Positions 50,601-60,239 of a stretch of DNA of 64,000 nt are shown here, piece by piece. The number at the start of each line of letters is the position of its first letter. The first letter of the stretch is position 1. The position numbers were made by a program, and so were the translations under genes. Source of the DNA: Polytrichum commune (taxonomy: Eukaryota > Streptophyta > Polytrichopsida > Polytrichales > Polytrichaceae); assembly GCA_950295325.1 (NCBI GenBank), contig OX485805.1:47080758-47144757 (forward strand), given 5' to 3'. The notes beneath the pieces are model-generated. The model was not told where the DNA came from. It saw nothing but the letters and a program-made list of their open reading frames with translations, and searched no databases.

Positions 50601-52233
50601 CGAGCTCGGGCGAAAGTTTCACTTCTTGGAGGACCGTGGCACCTAACCCGAGCTCTTCGAATCTGTAGAGACACAAATCGCGGTCACATGTGCGCATCCG
50701 TGTGACGCAAGATTGTAGCGGTTGCCAGCAAATGAGGCACCAATTCGGGAGGAGTCGCAGTTGGTGCGAGATGAACCTTGCTAACCCTAGGATGGGATTT
50801 GGTTCTTTTATGTACAAATGTAGGGTTTCGAGCTGCAATGGCGAGGAGGATGATGACGACAATGATTCCCTCCGCCTCCTGCTGCTGCTTGTTATCGTCG
50901 ACTCTCGTGACAGGTTCAGTGCCTGGAAAAACCTCACCGTCAGCTCCGGGAAGAGAATTTCCAACCCGTAGCTCCTGTGGTCTTGTCCCCTCGCTCTCTC
51001 CGCTTCTTTGTCGAGGAAAACGTCGATGTCATCGGGTCCGGTTTCCGTCGGCGTTGCCGTTTGCGTTGCGGCGATGGCAATGACGTCCGCCCTGTGCGGT
51101 TGCGTCGCCTGGATTTGCTCATAATCGATCGGCTTATGCGGCCGGAAAATCGACTCGCACCAAATGGCTTTGTCGAATGAGAGATGGAGGGTGACGGGAT
51201 CGTCGAGGGAAAGATTAAGGCCCGCGGCGATGTGGTCACCGAGTATTCCCGCGAGCTCGAATTGCAACTGAATCTTTAAACTCGTGGGGTTAGAAATCAC
51301 GCGACACCACATGAGGGGGTTATCTTCTTGCCCTCTGAAAGCTGTCTGCGCTTCCTCGCACTCTTTTCTCGCCGTCTCCGCTAGCGCGTGTAAAAACCCG
51401 CGAGCCCGGCTCTCGACTTCCGTGTTGCTGCTGGTCATCGCCGTCTCGCCCATGGCGATGTCGTAGCCCGATGTGGTGTAGTCGGCGTCGTCGTCGTCAT
51501 TGTGGTGGTCGAATTCATCGTCATCTTCTTCGGAGGCCATGGATTCGCTCCCACCACTGTCGTCGTCCGACTCGCAACCCTTGTTGCTATGATTCTCGTC
51601 ATCATCACAATTGGCATTCACATCATCACTATTCACGTGTTTCACATGTTGTAATTCCTCATGCTCGTCTTCTCTTTTCCCTTGCCCTAAACTTATCACC
51701 ACTGCCAGCAACAAATCCAGAACCTCGTGCAATGCCTCCTGCGCTACAACGATCCTCTCCAGCTTCTCATTCAATGCTAACATGGACGAGTCCAACCTGC
51801 TGTCCACGGCGCCCGCGGTGACCACCAAGAAAACCTCGTCGGAGTCAGGTGGCGGGGGCGTCGTCGATGATACGGTTGTTGTGAGCAATTGGTATGTGGA
51901 GGGGATGAGGATCTGGAGCTTGGCGCCTTTCACACCCAATTGGAGATGTGTTTCGGTCGACTCAATGAGGTTTACGGAAAGTTCTCGCAGAAGGCTATGT
52001 TTCCCCTTCGCCCAAGCAAGATATTCCGACTTCACCCTTGTAGTAGTCTTCGTTGTTGTCATGGTCACTGCAAGATCACACGCTTCTTCTTTCTCTTCTT
52101 CGATGGCGCCGATGTCCCCCGAGGCTATCCGCCACCTCTTAGCCAAGTCATCGCAAAACGGGATCAGCGAGGCTTCAATTCGCACCCTCACGTACTCAAC
52201 TACAATGTTCCTCACGCAATTGGCAAAGCTCAT
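47649..52233 (-). CDS. PARP/ART domain fused to UBE2Q-like ubiquitin-conjugating domain
   Basis: Two exons, 52233-50200 and 49067-47649, joined in phase 0 (donor GAG|GTGAGT, acceptor TTGCAG|GAA), predict about 1,150 residues. Residues 186-251 form an acidic Asp/Glu linker. A Cys-rich segment at 495-535 (LPNWCLICWQPL...CDRDLCLY) precedes the ART domain at about 735-865, with HGS (His749), GEGIYFS (Tyr784) and RYLLVF (Tyr853). This His-Tyr-Tyr set, without the chain-elongating Glu, matches PARP16-type enzymes, so mono-ADP-ribosylation is predicted. Residues about 963-1128 are a UBE2Q-like E2 fold (YPFEPPFVRV, then GGSICMELLT with predicted active Cys1086), lacking the classical HPN motif as UBE2Q does. 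The same ART-then-UBC order is known from fungal PARP-family proteins. The first 480 residues match no domain I recognise. Expression is not shown by sequence. Confidence 0.88.
49769..50195. repeat. Tandem repeat (~190-200 bp, 3 copies) across the PARP-E2 donor site
   Basis: 'gaatgtt(c/a)...tatcagaatgtac' landmarks at 49,769, 49,969 and 50,158 define a period of 189-200 bp. On the minus strand each copy carries a GTGAGTT- or GTAAGTT-like string. The copy at 50,158 contains the actual 5' splice site at 50,199, so the others may act as extra donors. Confidence 0.75.
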
Positions 52234-52399
52234 AGTACGCCGAGGGTTCTTGCGAGACCTACAAACCTAGCTTCTGCAGACACAGAATGCGGGTACTCTA
52301 ATAAGCATTTCTCGCAATACCTCGAATGCTCGTGGGAAGAGAAAACGATGAATTACAGACAACTTTAACAACCCTTTGATCCCAAACTTAGCAAAGAAA

Positions 52400-52660
52400 A
52401 GAAGGATGCCATGGTCACTGCTTCGCTTACATGGTTCTTCTACTTCGATGGTGTCGATGTACCCCGAGGCTGTCCTCCAGTGATGAGCCAAGTCATCGCA
52501 AACATGGAGCTACCAAGGCTTCGCACCAGCCGCACGTACTCACGCAAAATGTTGCTCACGCAATTGGCAAAGCTTATTATAGTACGCCCAGGGTTCTTGT
52601 GAGAGCCACAAACCTAGCTTCTGCACAGACACAGATTTGGGGTACTCTGATAAGCATTTC
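52400..52660 (-). pseudogene. Decayed duplicate of the PARP-E2 5' end
   Basis: It matches 52,056-52,285 at a spacing of about 343 bp ('acgcaattggcaaagct' at 52,215 and 52,558; 'agccaagtcatcgcaaa' in both). The original segment holds the start codon and roughly the first 60 codons. In the duplicate the start ATG is lost and the frame is broken, so it is non-coding. Confidence 0.75.
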
Positions 52661-52989
52661 TTCCCCTCAAGCATCATCATCGCAGGATTCTGGCAAAGCA
52701 AGCGCACACGATAACCCCAAATCCTCCGAGTGCTCCAAGAGTCCGCGTATTCCTTCTGAACAGACAGGTTCTCCAAAGTCTTAGAAACTTCATCCGTGAC
52801 TGCCATCTTGCGGGAAGAGAGAAAACGTTGAATTATACAGACAAGTCAAGCAACCCTCCGATCGCCAAATTTAGCAAAAAGAAAGGAAGGATGCCATGGT
52901 CACACCGCCCGCTTACATGGTTCTACTTCTACTTCTTCAATGGGGATTGCTCCAAATAGGTTTGCTCCAAAGTCTTAAGAACCTCTTCT

Positions 52990-54400
52990 AGTTCTACTCC
53001 ATACCCATACCACCTTCAATGCTCGTGGAAAGACAAGACAAAACGATGTATTACAGACATGCTAGGAGCCCCCTCCACACACAATTTCTGATAAGTGTTC
53101 TAACAAGCTCCCTCCCTCGATCACAAGAAAGATTCTGGCGAAAAGCGCACACCTTAAGCCAATTCTTGTGCTTCTGGAGAAATCTAAAAAACTCTCGAGT
53201 CCCGCTCCATGCCCATCACCATCCCCAATACGCGCGATGAAATGCAGACAATCCTAGCAGCAGCCCTCCCCAACCCCAAACCTACCGACAGCGTGCAACC
53301 TTAACCCGAATCCTCGTGTTTCGAGACAGGTTTTTCCAAACTCTCAAACTTTTCTCCCCTACTCCATACGCGCCAAATGCAATGCTCCCGGGAAGACAAG
53401 AAGATGAATTACACACAATCCTAGCAGCAGCAGCAGCGACCCTCTAACCGCAAACCTAGCCAAAGCACACACGCTTCCAAGCCGCTTCTCCAGAGACATA
53501 CAGACAGACAGACAAACAGGTTTCTACAAATTCCTCAATGAGGTTCTAGTCCAGCTCCATACCCACCATATCCAATGCGCGCGGGATGAGAAAACGATGA
53601 AATACAGATACTCCTAGTAACAACAACCCTGCGTCCCCAAACCTAGCCCTGCCTGCCTGCATGCATGCCTTCGCTCGCCCAAAAGTCTAAAAACTTCTAG
53701 TCCTATTCCATACCCGCCATGCCCAATGCTCGCGAGAAGACAAGACGATGAACTACAGACGCTCCCAGCATCATCAACTCTCCAGCTCCAAACCGATCCA
53801 AAGCATACACCATTACCCGAATTCACGTGTTTCGAGACAGGTTTCTCCAAAATCTGAATAAAATTTCTAATCCTACTCCATACCCACCATACCCAATGCT
53901 TGCAAGAAGACAAGACGATGAATTAAAGACTATCCTGGCATCATCAACCCTCCAACCGCAAACCTAGCCAAAACACACACCTTGACCCAAATTCCTGTGC
54001 TTCGAGACAGGTTTCTCCAAAAATCTAAAAAACACTTCTAGTCTTACTCCATACCCGCCATATCCATTGCGCGCGGGAAGACAAAAGAAAACAGAAGGTG
54101 AATTGCAGATGCTCCCTGAGACCCAAACCGCGCCCTGCCTCCCTGCCTGCACGTCTTCGCTCGCCCAAAAGTCTGAAAAATTCTAGTCCTATTCCATACC
54201 CGCCATACCCGCTTGCGACAGGACAAGAGGATGAATTGCAGACTATCCTAGTATCATCGACCCTCCAACCCCAAACCTAGCCCAAAAACACACTCTCGGC
54301 TTCAAAGCAGGTTTCTCCACACGCTGTAAAACAATTCTAGTCCAACTGCATACCCGCCATACACAATGCGCGGGGGAAGACAAGACGATGAATTACAGAA
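52990..54400. repeat. Minisatellite array (about 9-10 units of 145-200 bp)
   Basis: The core 'ctccatacccgccatrccca' followed by 'aagacaagacgatgaa(t/c)taca' recurs near 53,005, 53,203, 53,358, 53,550, 53,700, 53,873, 54,042, 54,187 and 54,340. Each unit also carries 'tttcgagacaggttt' and 'caaacctagcc' variants. A related unit sits at 52,310-52,390, inside the presumed PARP-E2 leader, so the array probably grew from leader sequence. Minus-strand frames in single units do not stay open across units. Confidence 0.85.
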
Positions 54401-55031
54401 GATCCTGCGACTCCAACAAGGCATGCCTTCGATGCTTGCGCATGCAGCAACGCAAGCGGAGGACCGCGAACAACAACATGCTTGCCTCTGCGATCCCACC
54501 AAACCGACAAACGCAACCCAGCCGGACGGTGGTATCGACCGACCTATCGATCGATCGATCCATCCCTTAGGTCATGATGTGCGCGATGGGGCGATCGCGG
54601 GCGGAGACGATGCGAGCGAGGCTGAGCTTGAATTGGGCAGCGATGATTTGTTCGATTTTCTTGTAGAGGTAAGTTACAGTGTCTGCAACTTACCTTGATC
54701 ACTTACATTTTTGGTGGCACGTGCGATTGTTGTGCGAAATTGCTGTTGCTGCTTCTGTTTTCTGCGATTAACAAGTAAGGTAAAGTTCAGGCCCAGCCGG
54801 GCGGCAGGCGCGAAGATGGGCGGTAATAACGATGGCCATGGCCCGAAGGTTACAATACCGACTACCGACAGCGCTGACGTGGAGAAGGGAAACGGTGTGG
54901 TGGCGAGATCTCATTGGTGGGGACTGGAGAGGTCGGAAATCCTGAGGCCCCGGGTTTCCATGGCGCCGTTGGATTGGATTCCTGCGATCGGAGGGAGGAG
55001 GTGGTGTTTGCTATCCAATTTTACAACTTGA
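54366..55031 (+). CDS. Hypothetical two-exon small gene
   Basis: A first exon from ATG 54,366 ends with an acidic tail (ELELGSDDLFDFLVE) at a strong donor (GAG|GTAAGT, about 54,669). A following frame starting VKFRPSRAAGAKMGG, opened by an acceptor near 54,780, is in matching phase and runs to a stop at 55,031. The spliced product would be about 185 residues with no domain I recognise. The first codons lie in the last minisatellite unit. It stops 15 bp before the pogo element, which may have displaced or truncated downstream sequence. This could equally be chance. Confidence 0.3.
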
Positions 55032-55047
55032 GCACATTCAATGGTTA

Positions 55048-58000
55048 AGGTAGACGACCTGTTTCCGACCACCTTAAGCAATTCAGCATACTTCCGGTGG
55101 AGTAATGAATAGGCAAAAAAAATTGCAGTGTAGGGAAATAGAATTGAGGAAGGTCACATATTTTTGAACAATTTTTGGGGAAATATTTAATTTACTATGA
55201 ATTTCCGGAGTGAAGATTCTCTCCAACCCATTCTCGCAGTATAGGCTGGCCTATTTCCAAGAACTGAAAAACTACATTCCGATACTGGTGCTACTTCATA
55301 TCAAGAACACATGATAACCATAAACATCAAGTCTTGCTATTGGAACTGAACACCATGCGAACTTTATACTGCGCTAGTAAAAACTACATTACTGTGAACC
55401 AAGCAGCCTGGTTCCGGGAGCTTGAAACCCGGAGGTCGTCATGAGCATTACCTATTCCCGGCCAGCCAGCTCCCCAATCCCGCCCACCCGTGCACCCTGA
55501 CCAAGCCCGCCTGGAGAACCTTTTCTGCATGCTTCCCGCCCAACGGCTACGGCTAGTCGGCAACATCTGTTTTGTGACTTAACTTACTGTTCTCTGCGAG
55601 GAGGGAGCGGCCATGGCTGAGGATGCAAGCTTGCATCTGGATAGGGGAGGGTGAATTGAGGCATGGCACTCAAGTGGGGAAGCATGGCTGATAGTTGAGA
55701 CGACAACGTAGATTGCAGAGGTGCGACAAACTGATGGAACGGGTGATTGAAGACGAACTGACCATGGGAGGGAGATGCATACGTTGCGGGGTGCTCGTTG
55801 AAGAACGAGAACTCCCCTTGTTGCGCCTGCATGTCGACGTTGGGGCTGCTCACTTCCTCTCTGCGGCCACCTCGCGCAGGGTGACTCTCAGTTTGTCGGG
55901 CCTCTGCGCTCTCCGCCGCCGTGGAAACTTGGTCACGCCGCGACTCCCTCCTTCTAGGCACCCTGGCCGCCTTCAACGCGCGTTCACGGGCGAGCAGCGC
56001 TGCGCGCTCCGCTTTCAACCGCGCGGCCTCCTCCCGTTCGAGCGCCTTCGCACGCGCAACCTCCTCACGCTCCTGCACTTTCCTTGCCCGAGCTTCAGCC
56101 AACTCAATTGCGCGGGCTTCCCTTTGTCGCCGTTCTTCTTCGCGTTCCAAGAGTTTCCTCCGTTTCGTTTCTTCCCTCTCATTTTTGTTTCTTTCCTTTG
56201 CTCTGGCCGCTTCTTCCTTTTTCTCTTGCAATTGCTCAACTGCGCTCACGTAAATGTTTGATGTGAGCATGATGGACTTTGTGAAATCCACGACTGGGTC
56301 GATGAATCGTCGTCGTGGGGCTCTTGCTGTGATCGTAGGAAGCGTTAAAAAACGCGTGATGGACTCCGGGGTGCTTACAGTGGGATCGAGCCCTACTACC
56401 TCCCCGGCGATGGCGGGATCAGATGTGTCGGCATCGACAAAAAAATGCGATACGCTCACGTCTGGAACCCGGTCTAGCTCGGCTGCGATGTCCACTCCTC
56501 CGGAACTAGGTAACACCTCTGATCCAGACCCGCCGGAGTCTGCTTGGTCGACGTCTTGCTGGTTGTGTCCCTGGTCGTCATGCTCGTCATTTCGTTGGTC
56601 GTGTCCCTGCTCGTCCTGCTCGTCAATTTGATGTTCGTAGGCTGCACTGGGCCCGAGATGGCTAGACATGGCGTTACTGTTAAAGGGCAAAATGCCGCAA
56701 GAACTGAAACCTTTTTTGATGTTGTGGGGAGTTAATGCCCTCTTCAACGCCAATGATACCCAATGCGCAAGCGTCTGTTTTGTAGCAGGTTGGTTGAGGT
56801 TGCGAGAAGTCCAGAAATCTCTGTACTCCTTGAAGAATGTCTTGAAAGGCTTAAATACGCTCACGTCTAGTGGCTGCATTGCGTGAGATGTATGGCTTGG
56901 TAGAGTTAAGAGGTCAAGTCCGGCGTTGCGTGCTTCATGAACCACCTCCAAACTAATATGACTTGCGTGACCATCGAGTATGAGTAAGTGTCTCTGATAA
57001 GTAGAAATGCCACCCATCTGTTGCACACTTTCTATAAAGTGGGAAATCCAAGCTCTAAAGAGGTAGCTAGTCATCCAAGCTCTCGGTTGCATGGACATAG
57101 TAGCTCCTGGTTCACAATGTTCTATGTAATTTTGACGAAAACGCATGCCTTTGAACACATAAAATGATGGTATCGCTAATCCAGCTGCGTTCATGCAGAC
57201 AAGAACCGAGAGCCATTCTCTCTGATTGGGAACAATCGAGTGGACACGACGAGATCCCCTGCGCGCAATGACAATACCGCCGCCATTTCTTCCCGCTTGC
57301 ACGCCCGTCTCATCACAGTTCCACACACGTTCTGGAGGATACATATGTAAGGTATACAAGTGATTTAAATTGTCATAGAAACTCTGTACATTTTCTTTGC
57401 TTAGTCCATTGGCCCTTGATGCCTCCAGTGCCTGTGACACCCTCAGTGTGAGGTCGGGATGCCGGTGCTTAAACCACCGTAACCAGCCATCCCCCGGTAT
57501 TCCATTCTTGAATGGCGTGACCCTGTCCTTGGTTATTTCGAAGACCTTCATTTTTAGCGCAATGGGACTCAAACCGAGGCCTCTCTCACACATACTGTGT
57601 AGGTACGCAACAATCAGCTCCTCTTCAGCCGGACTGAGCACACCCACAGGACCTCTCTTTCTGGACTTTCTCTCACCATAACACCACTCCCTGAATGTTG
57701 AATACGGAATGCCATTGCACTGGGAGGCTTGTCGCATGCTCATACCTTCGTCATAAGCTGTAAGCGCTCGTGCCATTTGCTCCTCTGTCCATTGTTGATT
57801 TTTTTTTGAACTTTCAGCTCCTCTCCTTGGTGATTGTTGTCGAGGTCTTTGCTCACTACTCTGCTGCGTGTTGGCGTTCACAGGATCCGCCAGGTCGGTG
57901 ATGTCTTCCACAGACTGCGTCGATGCGGCTTGATGCTGTAAGCCGGCTCTCATGCTACGATGACGATGGCTAGACCGTGGGTTCGTGAAAATAGGTACAC

Positions 58001-58817
58001 CCCTCGGAGTGAAACATCGACCCTCTATGGCCCTACTGCGTTGCACCCGGCTCCGGAAGCCCGCGCTCTGCCCGCCCCCCAAGCCCTGTGATGAATTTGG
58101 TCGAGCCCTCCGTGACTGTCTATGGTCATGGACTGCCTGCAACGGTGTGTAGTCGAAGTGGCGCTCTTCTTCCGGAGTCTCCTCGTCACTTTGGCTATTG
58201 TCTCCATCCGACACTCCTAAACCGTCACCAATCTCTCGGTTGGGAGCAAATTCCTCATCGTTCTCCTCATCAGTGGCTAGCATGTGATCATTCTCCTCGT
58301 ACTGGGCGGTGGTAGTGAAACTCTGAGGTGCCATGCTGCTATACTAAAAATTCTGAATAAAGAACCACTCAATGCTATGTGGCTGAGAGTCGAAGCTTCA
58401 ATGTTGTGTGCAAGATGTGGCTTGAGTGCAGGGCGCCCCATTGTCGCTCTTTTATTCACTCGCTACCAAGATGGGGATCTCGTTTTTTTTGCTCAGAAGT
58501 GTCTAGATCACCATCAATTTCGGAAAGTGATATTGTTAATTTTGTTGTGTCATCCTCAACCACTCTCACACCAAATTTTGCACGCCCAAGGTTAGATGAG
58601 CAACCCTGTCGCTGCCCATTCCAGATCATGCACATGATGGTTTCCATTCTCGGCGCCAACCATTTCACATTAACAAGAAACCAACACCCTGTCACCCCGG
58701 AAACATGTTTCCGTCACTGTTCACGAATGAATTCGAAAATAATGCGAGCCTATGGTCGGAAATAGGTCGGCCTATACTGCGTGATTGGGGGCCTGATCAG
58801 AAACAGGTCGTCTACCT
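55048..58817 (-). mobile_element. Complete pogo/Tc1-type DNA transposon (3,770 bp)
   Basis: The terminal inverted repeats at 55,048-55,071 and 58,794-58,817 match at 22 of 24 positions and begin AGGTAGACGACCTGTTTC. TA dinucleotides at 55,046-55,047 and 58,818-58,819 are the target duplication typical of Tc1/mariner/pogo. Subterminal inverted repeats of 24 bp also match (55,235-55,258 and 58,758-58,781, core 'gcagtatagg'). The transposase inside is open throughout. Intact ORF plus near-identical ends indicate a young insertion. Confidence 0.92.
55584..58334 (-). CDS. Pogo/jerky-like transposase (DDE_1, HTH_psq, CENP-B-type HTH)
   Basis: Cut-and-paste transposase, 916 residues, single exon, no internal stop. 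An acidic N-terminal region to about 175 precedes a psq-type helix-turn-helix at about 181-222 (WTEEQMARALTAYDEG...STFREW), then a CENP-B-like DNA-binding segment at about 233-300 (GDGWLRWFKHRHPDL). The catalytic DDE_1 domain spans about 325-560, with predicted metal-binding Asp341 (WNCDETGV), Asp454 (LILDGHASH) and Asp490 (MQPLDVSVF). A long charged coiled coil lies at about 690-800, followed by a Pro-rich tail. It lies within its own inverted repeats. Sibling domesticated proteins exist in this family, but here the flanking ends argue for a transposon gene. Confidence 0.93.
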   Translation of the reverse strand: MAPQSFTTTAQYEENDHMLATDEENDEEFAPNREIGDGLGVSDGDNSQSDEETPEEERHFDYTPLQAVHDHRQSRRARPNSSQGLGGGQSAGFRSRVQRSRAIEGRCFTPRGVPIFTNPRSSHRHRSMRAGLQHQAASTQSVEDITDLADPVNANTQQSSEQRPRQQSPRRGAESSKKNQQWTEEQMARALTAYDEGMSMRQASQCNGIPYSTFREWCYGERKSRKRGPVGVLSPAEEELIVAYLHSMCERGLGLSPIALKMKVFEITKDRVTPFKNGIPGDGWLRWFKHRHPDLTLRVSQALEASRANGLSKENVQSFYDNLNHLYTLHMYPPERVWNCDETGVQAGRNGGGIVIARRGSRRVHSIVPNQREWLSVLVCMNAAGLAIPSFYVFKGMRFRQNYIEHCEPGATMSMQPRAWMTSYLFRAWISHFIESVQQMGGISTYQRHLLILDGHASHISLEVVHEARNAGLDLLTLPSHTSHAMQPLDVSVFKPFKTFFKEYRDFWTSRNLNQPATKQTLAHWVSLALKRALTPHNIKKGFSSCGILPFNSNAMSSHLGPSAAYEHQIDEQDEQGHDQRNDEHDDQGHNQQDVDQADSGGSGSEVLPSSGGVDIAAELDRVPDVSVSHFFVDADTSDPAIAGEVVGLDPTVSTPESITRFLTLPTITARAPRRRFIDPVVDFTKSIMLTSNIYVSAVEQLQEKKEEAARAKERNKNEREETKRRKLLEREEERRQREARAIELAEARARKVQEREEVARAKALEREEAARLKAERAALLARERALKAARVPRRRESRRDQVSTAAESAEARQTESHPARGGRREEVSSPNVDMQAQQGEFSFFNEHPATYASPSHGQFVFNHPFHQFVAPLQSTLSSQLSAMLPHLSAMPQFTLPYPDASLHPQPWPLPPRREQ

Positions 58818-58915
58818 TAGTAGACATGCTTCATGTCGATCACATATATCACTGTAGAATCTCTCCATCATTAACTAAATAAAGTTTTTCAATTCTCACG
58901 CCCTGTATGCATTAG

Positions 58916-59480
58916 TTGTGTTTCCAAAGCCATTCAAAGTCAAGCTGATGCGTTATAAACCAGATGATTATAATGATGATGAACGTCTTAGAGAGCGTAT
59001 AGAGTGGTGTTTAAAGGTTTCTAGGGGTCGGTTGGCAGGTCGTTGATTTTGTATATGTGGATGAGGTTGGTTTCACTTTACATTTGACACTTCAATTTGG
59101 AAGGGTTTGTTGAGGACAAAGATGCCAACGAATTCGTCCAACTCAAGGGCCCGGAATTTAGCTTTGGTGGTTGCAGATAGTTGTGAAGGAGTCAGTGCAC
59201 ACAATGTCACACTTGGCGCCTACAATACACACAAGTCCTCATGATTTATTCAAACCAAGGTCATTCCTAGCCTTGAGAGACAAAGGTTCGTCCTTGTGAG
59301 CAATGTCCCATTTCACAGATTTCGTGAAATATAACAAGCTTTTGAAAGTGTTGGACACATCAAAAGCCATGTCCAACGAAACGATCTCCAAAATCCTCGA
59401 ACATCATTAGGCCACATTAATGATGACTTACAAGCAATCATTGCAGACATGGTCCAAGGTTGGATAAGAGAGGTCAATCA
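58916..59480 (+). pseudogene. Degraded mariner-like (DDE_3) transposase fragment
   Basis: The plus strand reads VDEVGFTLHLTLQFGR, then after a frame change NLALVVADSCEGVSAHNVTLGAYNT, then VLVSNVPFHRFREI and ESVGHIKSH. These blocks are typical of the DDE_3 core of Tc1/mariner-class transposases in plants. Stops at the end of 'KSS', after 'REI' and at 59,046 plus at least one frameshift show it is dead. No terminal inverted repeats were found. It is unrelated to the intact pogo element next door. Confidence 0.75.
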
Positions 59481-60239
59481 AAATTTTGGTAGAACTAGTC
59501 GTGGGAGAAGAATGAGGAGAATCTTATACATGATGTTCCGTTCTTTGCGAAATAAAATCATACAGTTCATAAAATTGATATTCGCAAGTTGCGAATATGG
59601 GTACCGATTCGCGAAATTATTCACAACATGTAATGAATTTGGTTGGAAATTCAAGCTCAATTGGTTGTCTATACATTGAACTTGGTTCGTGAGTCCCATG
59701 AAGTTGGTAGCACCTATTGTTAAATTGGTTTATAAGATCATGAAATTGACTTTGCACTTCCGTGAAGTCATCTTACTAAAGCAGTATGACCAACACTAAT
59801 GATTTCCACGTAAATTTTCCATCCACATCAATAAGAATATTTGGTGTAGCTATTTATGTAATTTGAGGAAATAGGTCCCGATATTCTCATGGAAATTCAT
59901 TTTTTATTGATTTTTTTGATAGCAACACCCATAATATTATTCAGATTCATAACAACGTTTTGTGGAACTAACAATGTTCCATAGATTCTTCCCACATTCA
60001 GTCCCACACAACATTGTTATGGATCTTAATAATGTTATGCCTAACTCCAAATGGCGATAGTCCATGACTTACCATGACAACAAATGGGTGTACGTAGACA
60101 TAACTTAAGACCAACAATTACAGGCTTTGCAGGTCTGGATATGGTGACGTGGAGGTTTGCCATTGGTGGAGACCAGATTGGTCCAACCTGCAGCCCCTGC
60201 CTTTGATGGCACTGTTGGATGCCTGCCATTCGTGTTGGA
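59481..60239. other. Intergenic, no gene
   Basis: Apart from the tail of the decayed transposase, nothing is supported. Short motifs 'gttcgtgaa'/'attcgcgaa' recur in the 59,560-59,770 stretch but without a clear unit. Confidence 0.45.

Noticed and set aside
50690-52368. Plus-strand frames of up to 219 codons opposite the PARP-E2 first exon
   Set aside because: They are antisense shadows; the minus-strand frame has domain content and a matching splice partner.
53614-54280. Minus-strand frames repeating a GYGGYG...LEKPVSKH-like text
   Set aside because: They follow the minisatellite units and are interrupted by stops and frame shifts between units, so a repeat protein is not supported.
55695-56631. 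Plus-strand frames of 110-188 codons opposite the transposase
   Set aside because: They are shadows of the Arg/Glu-rich coiled-coil coding region of the pogo transposase.
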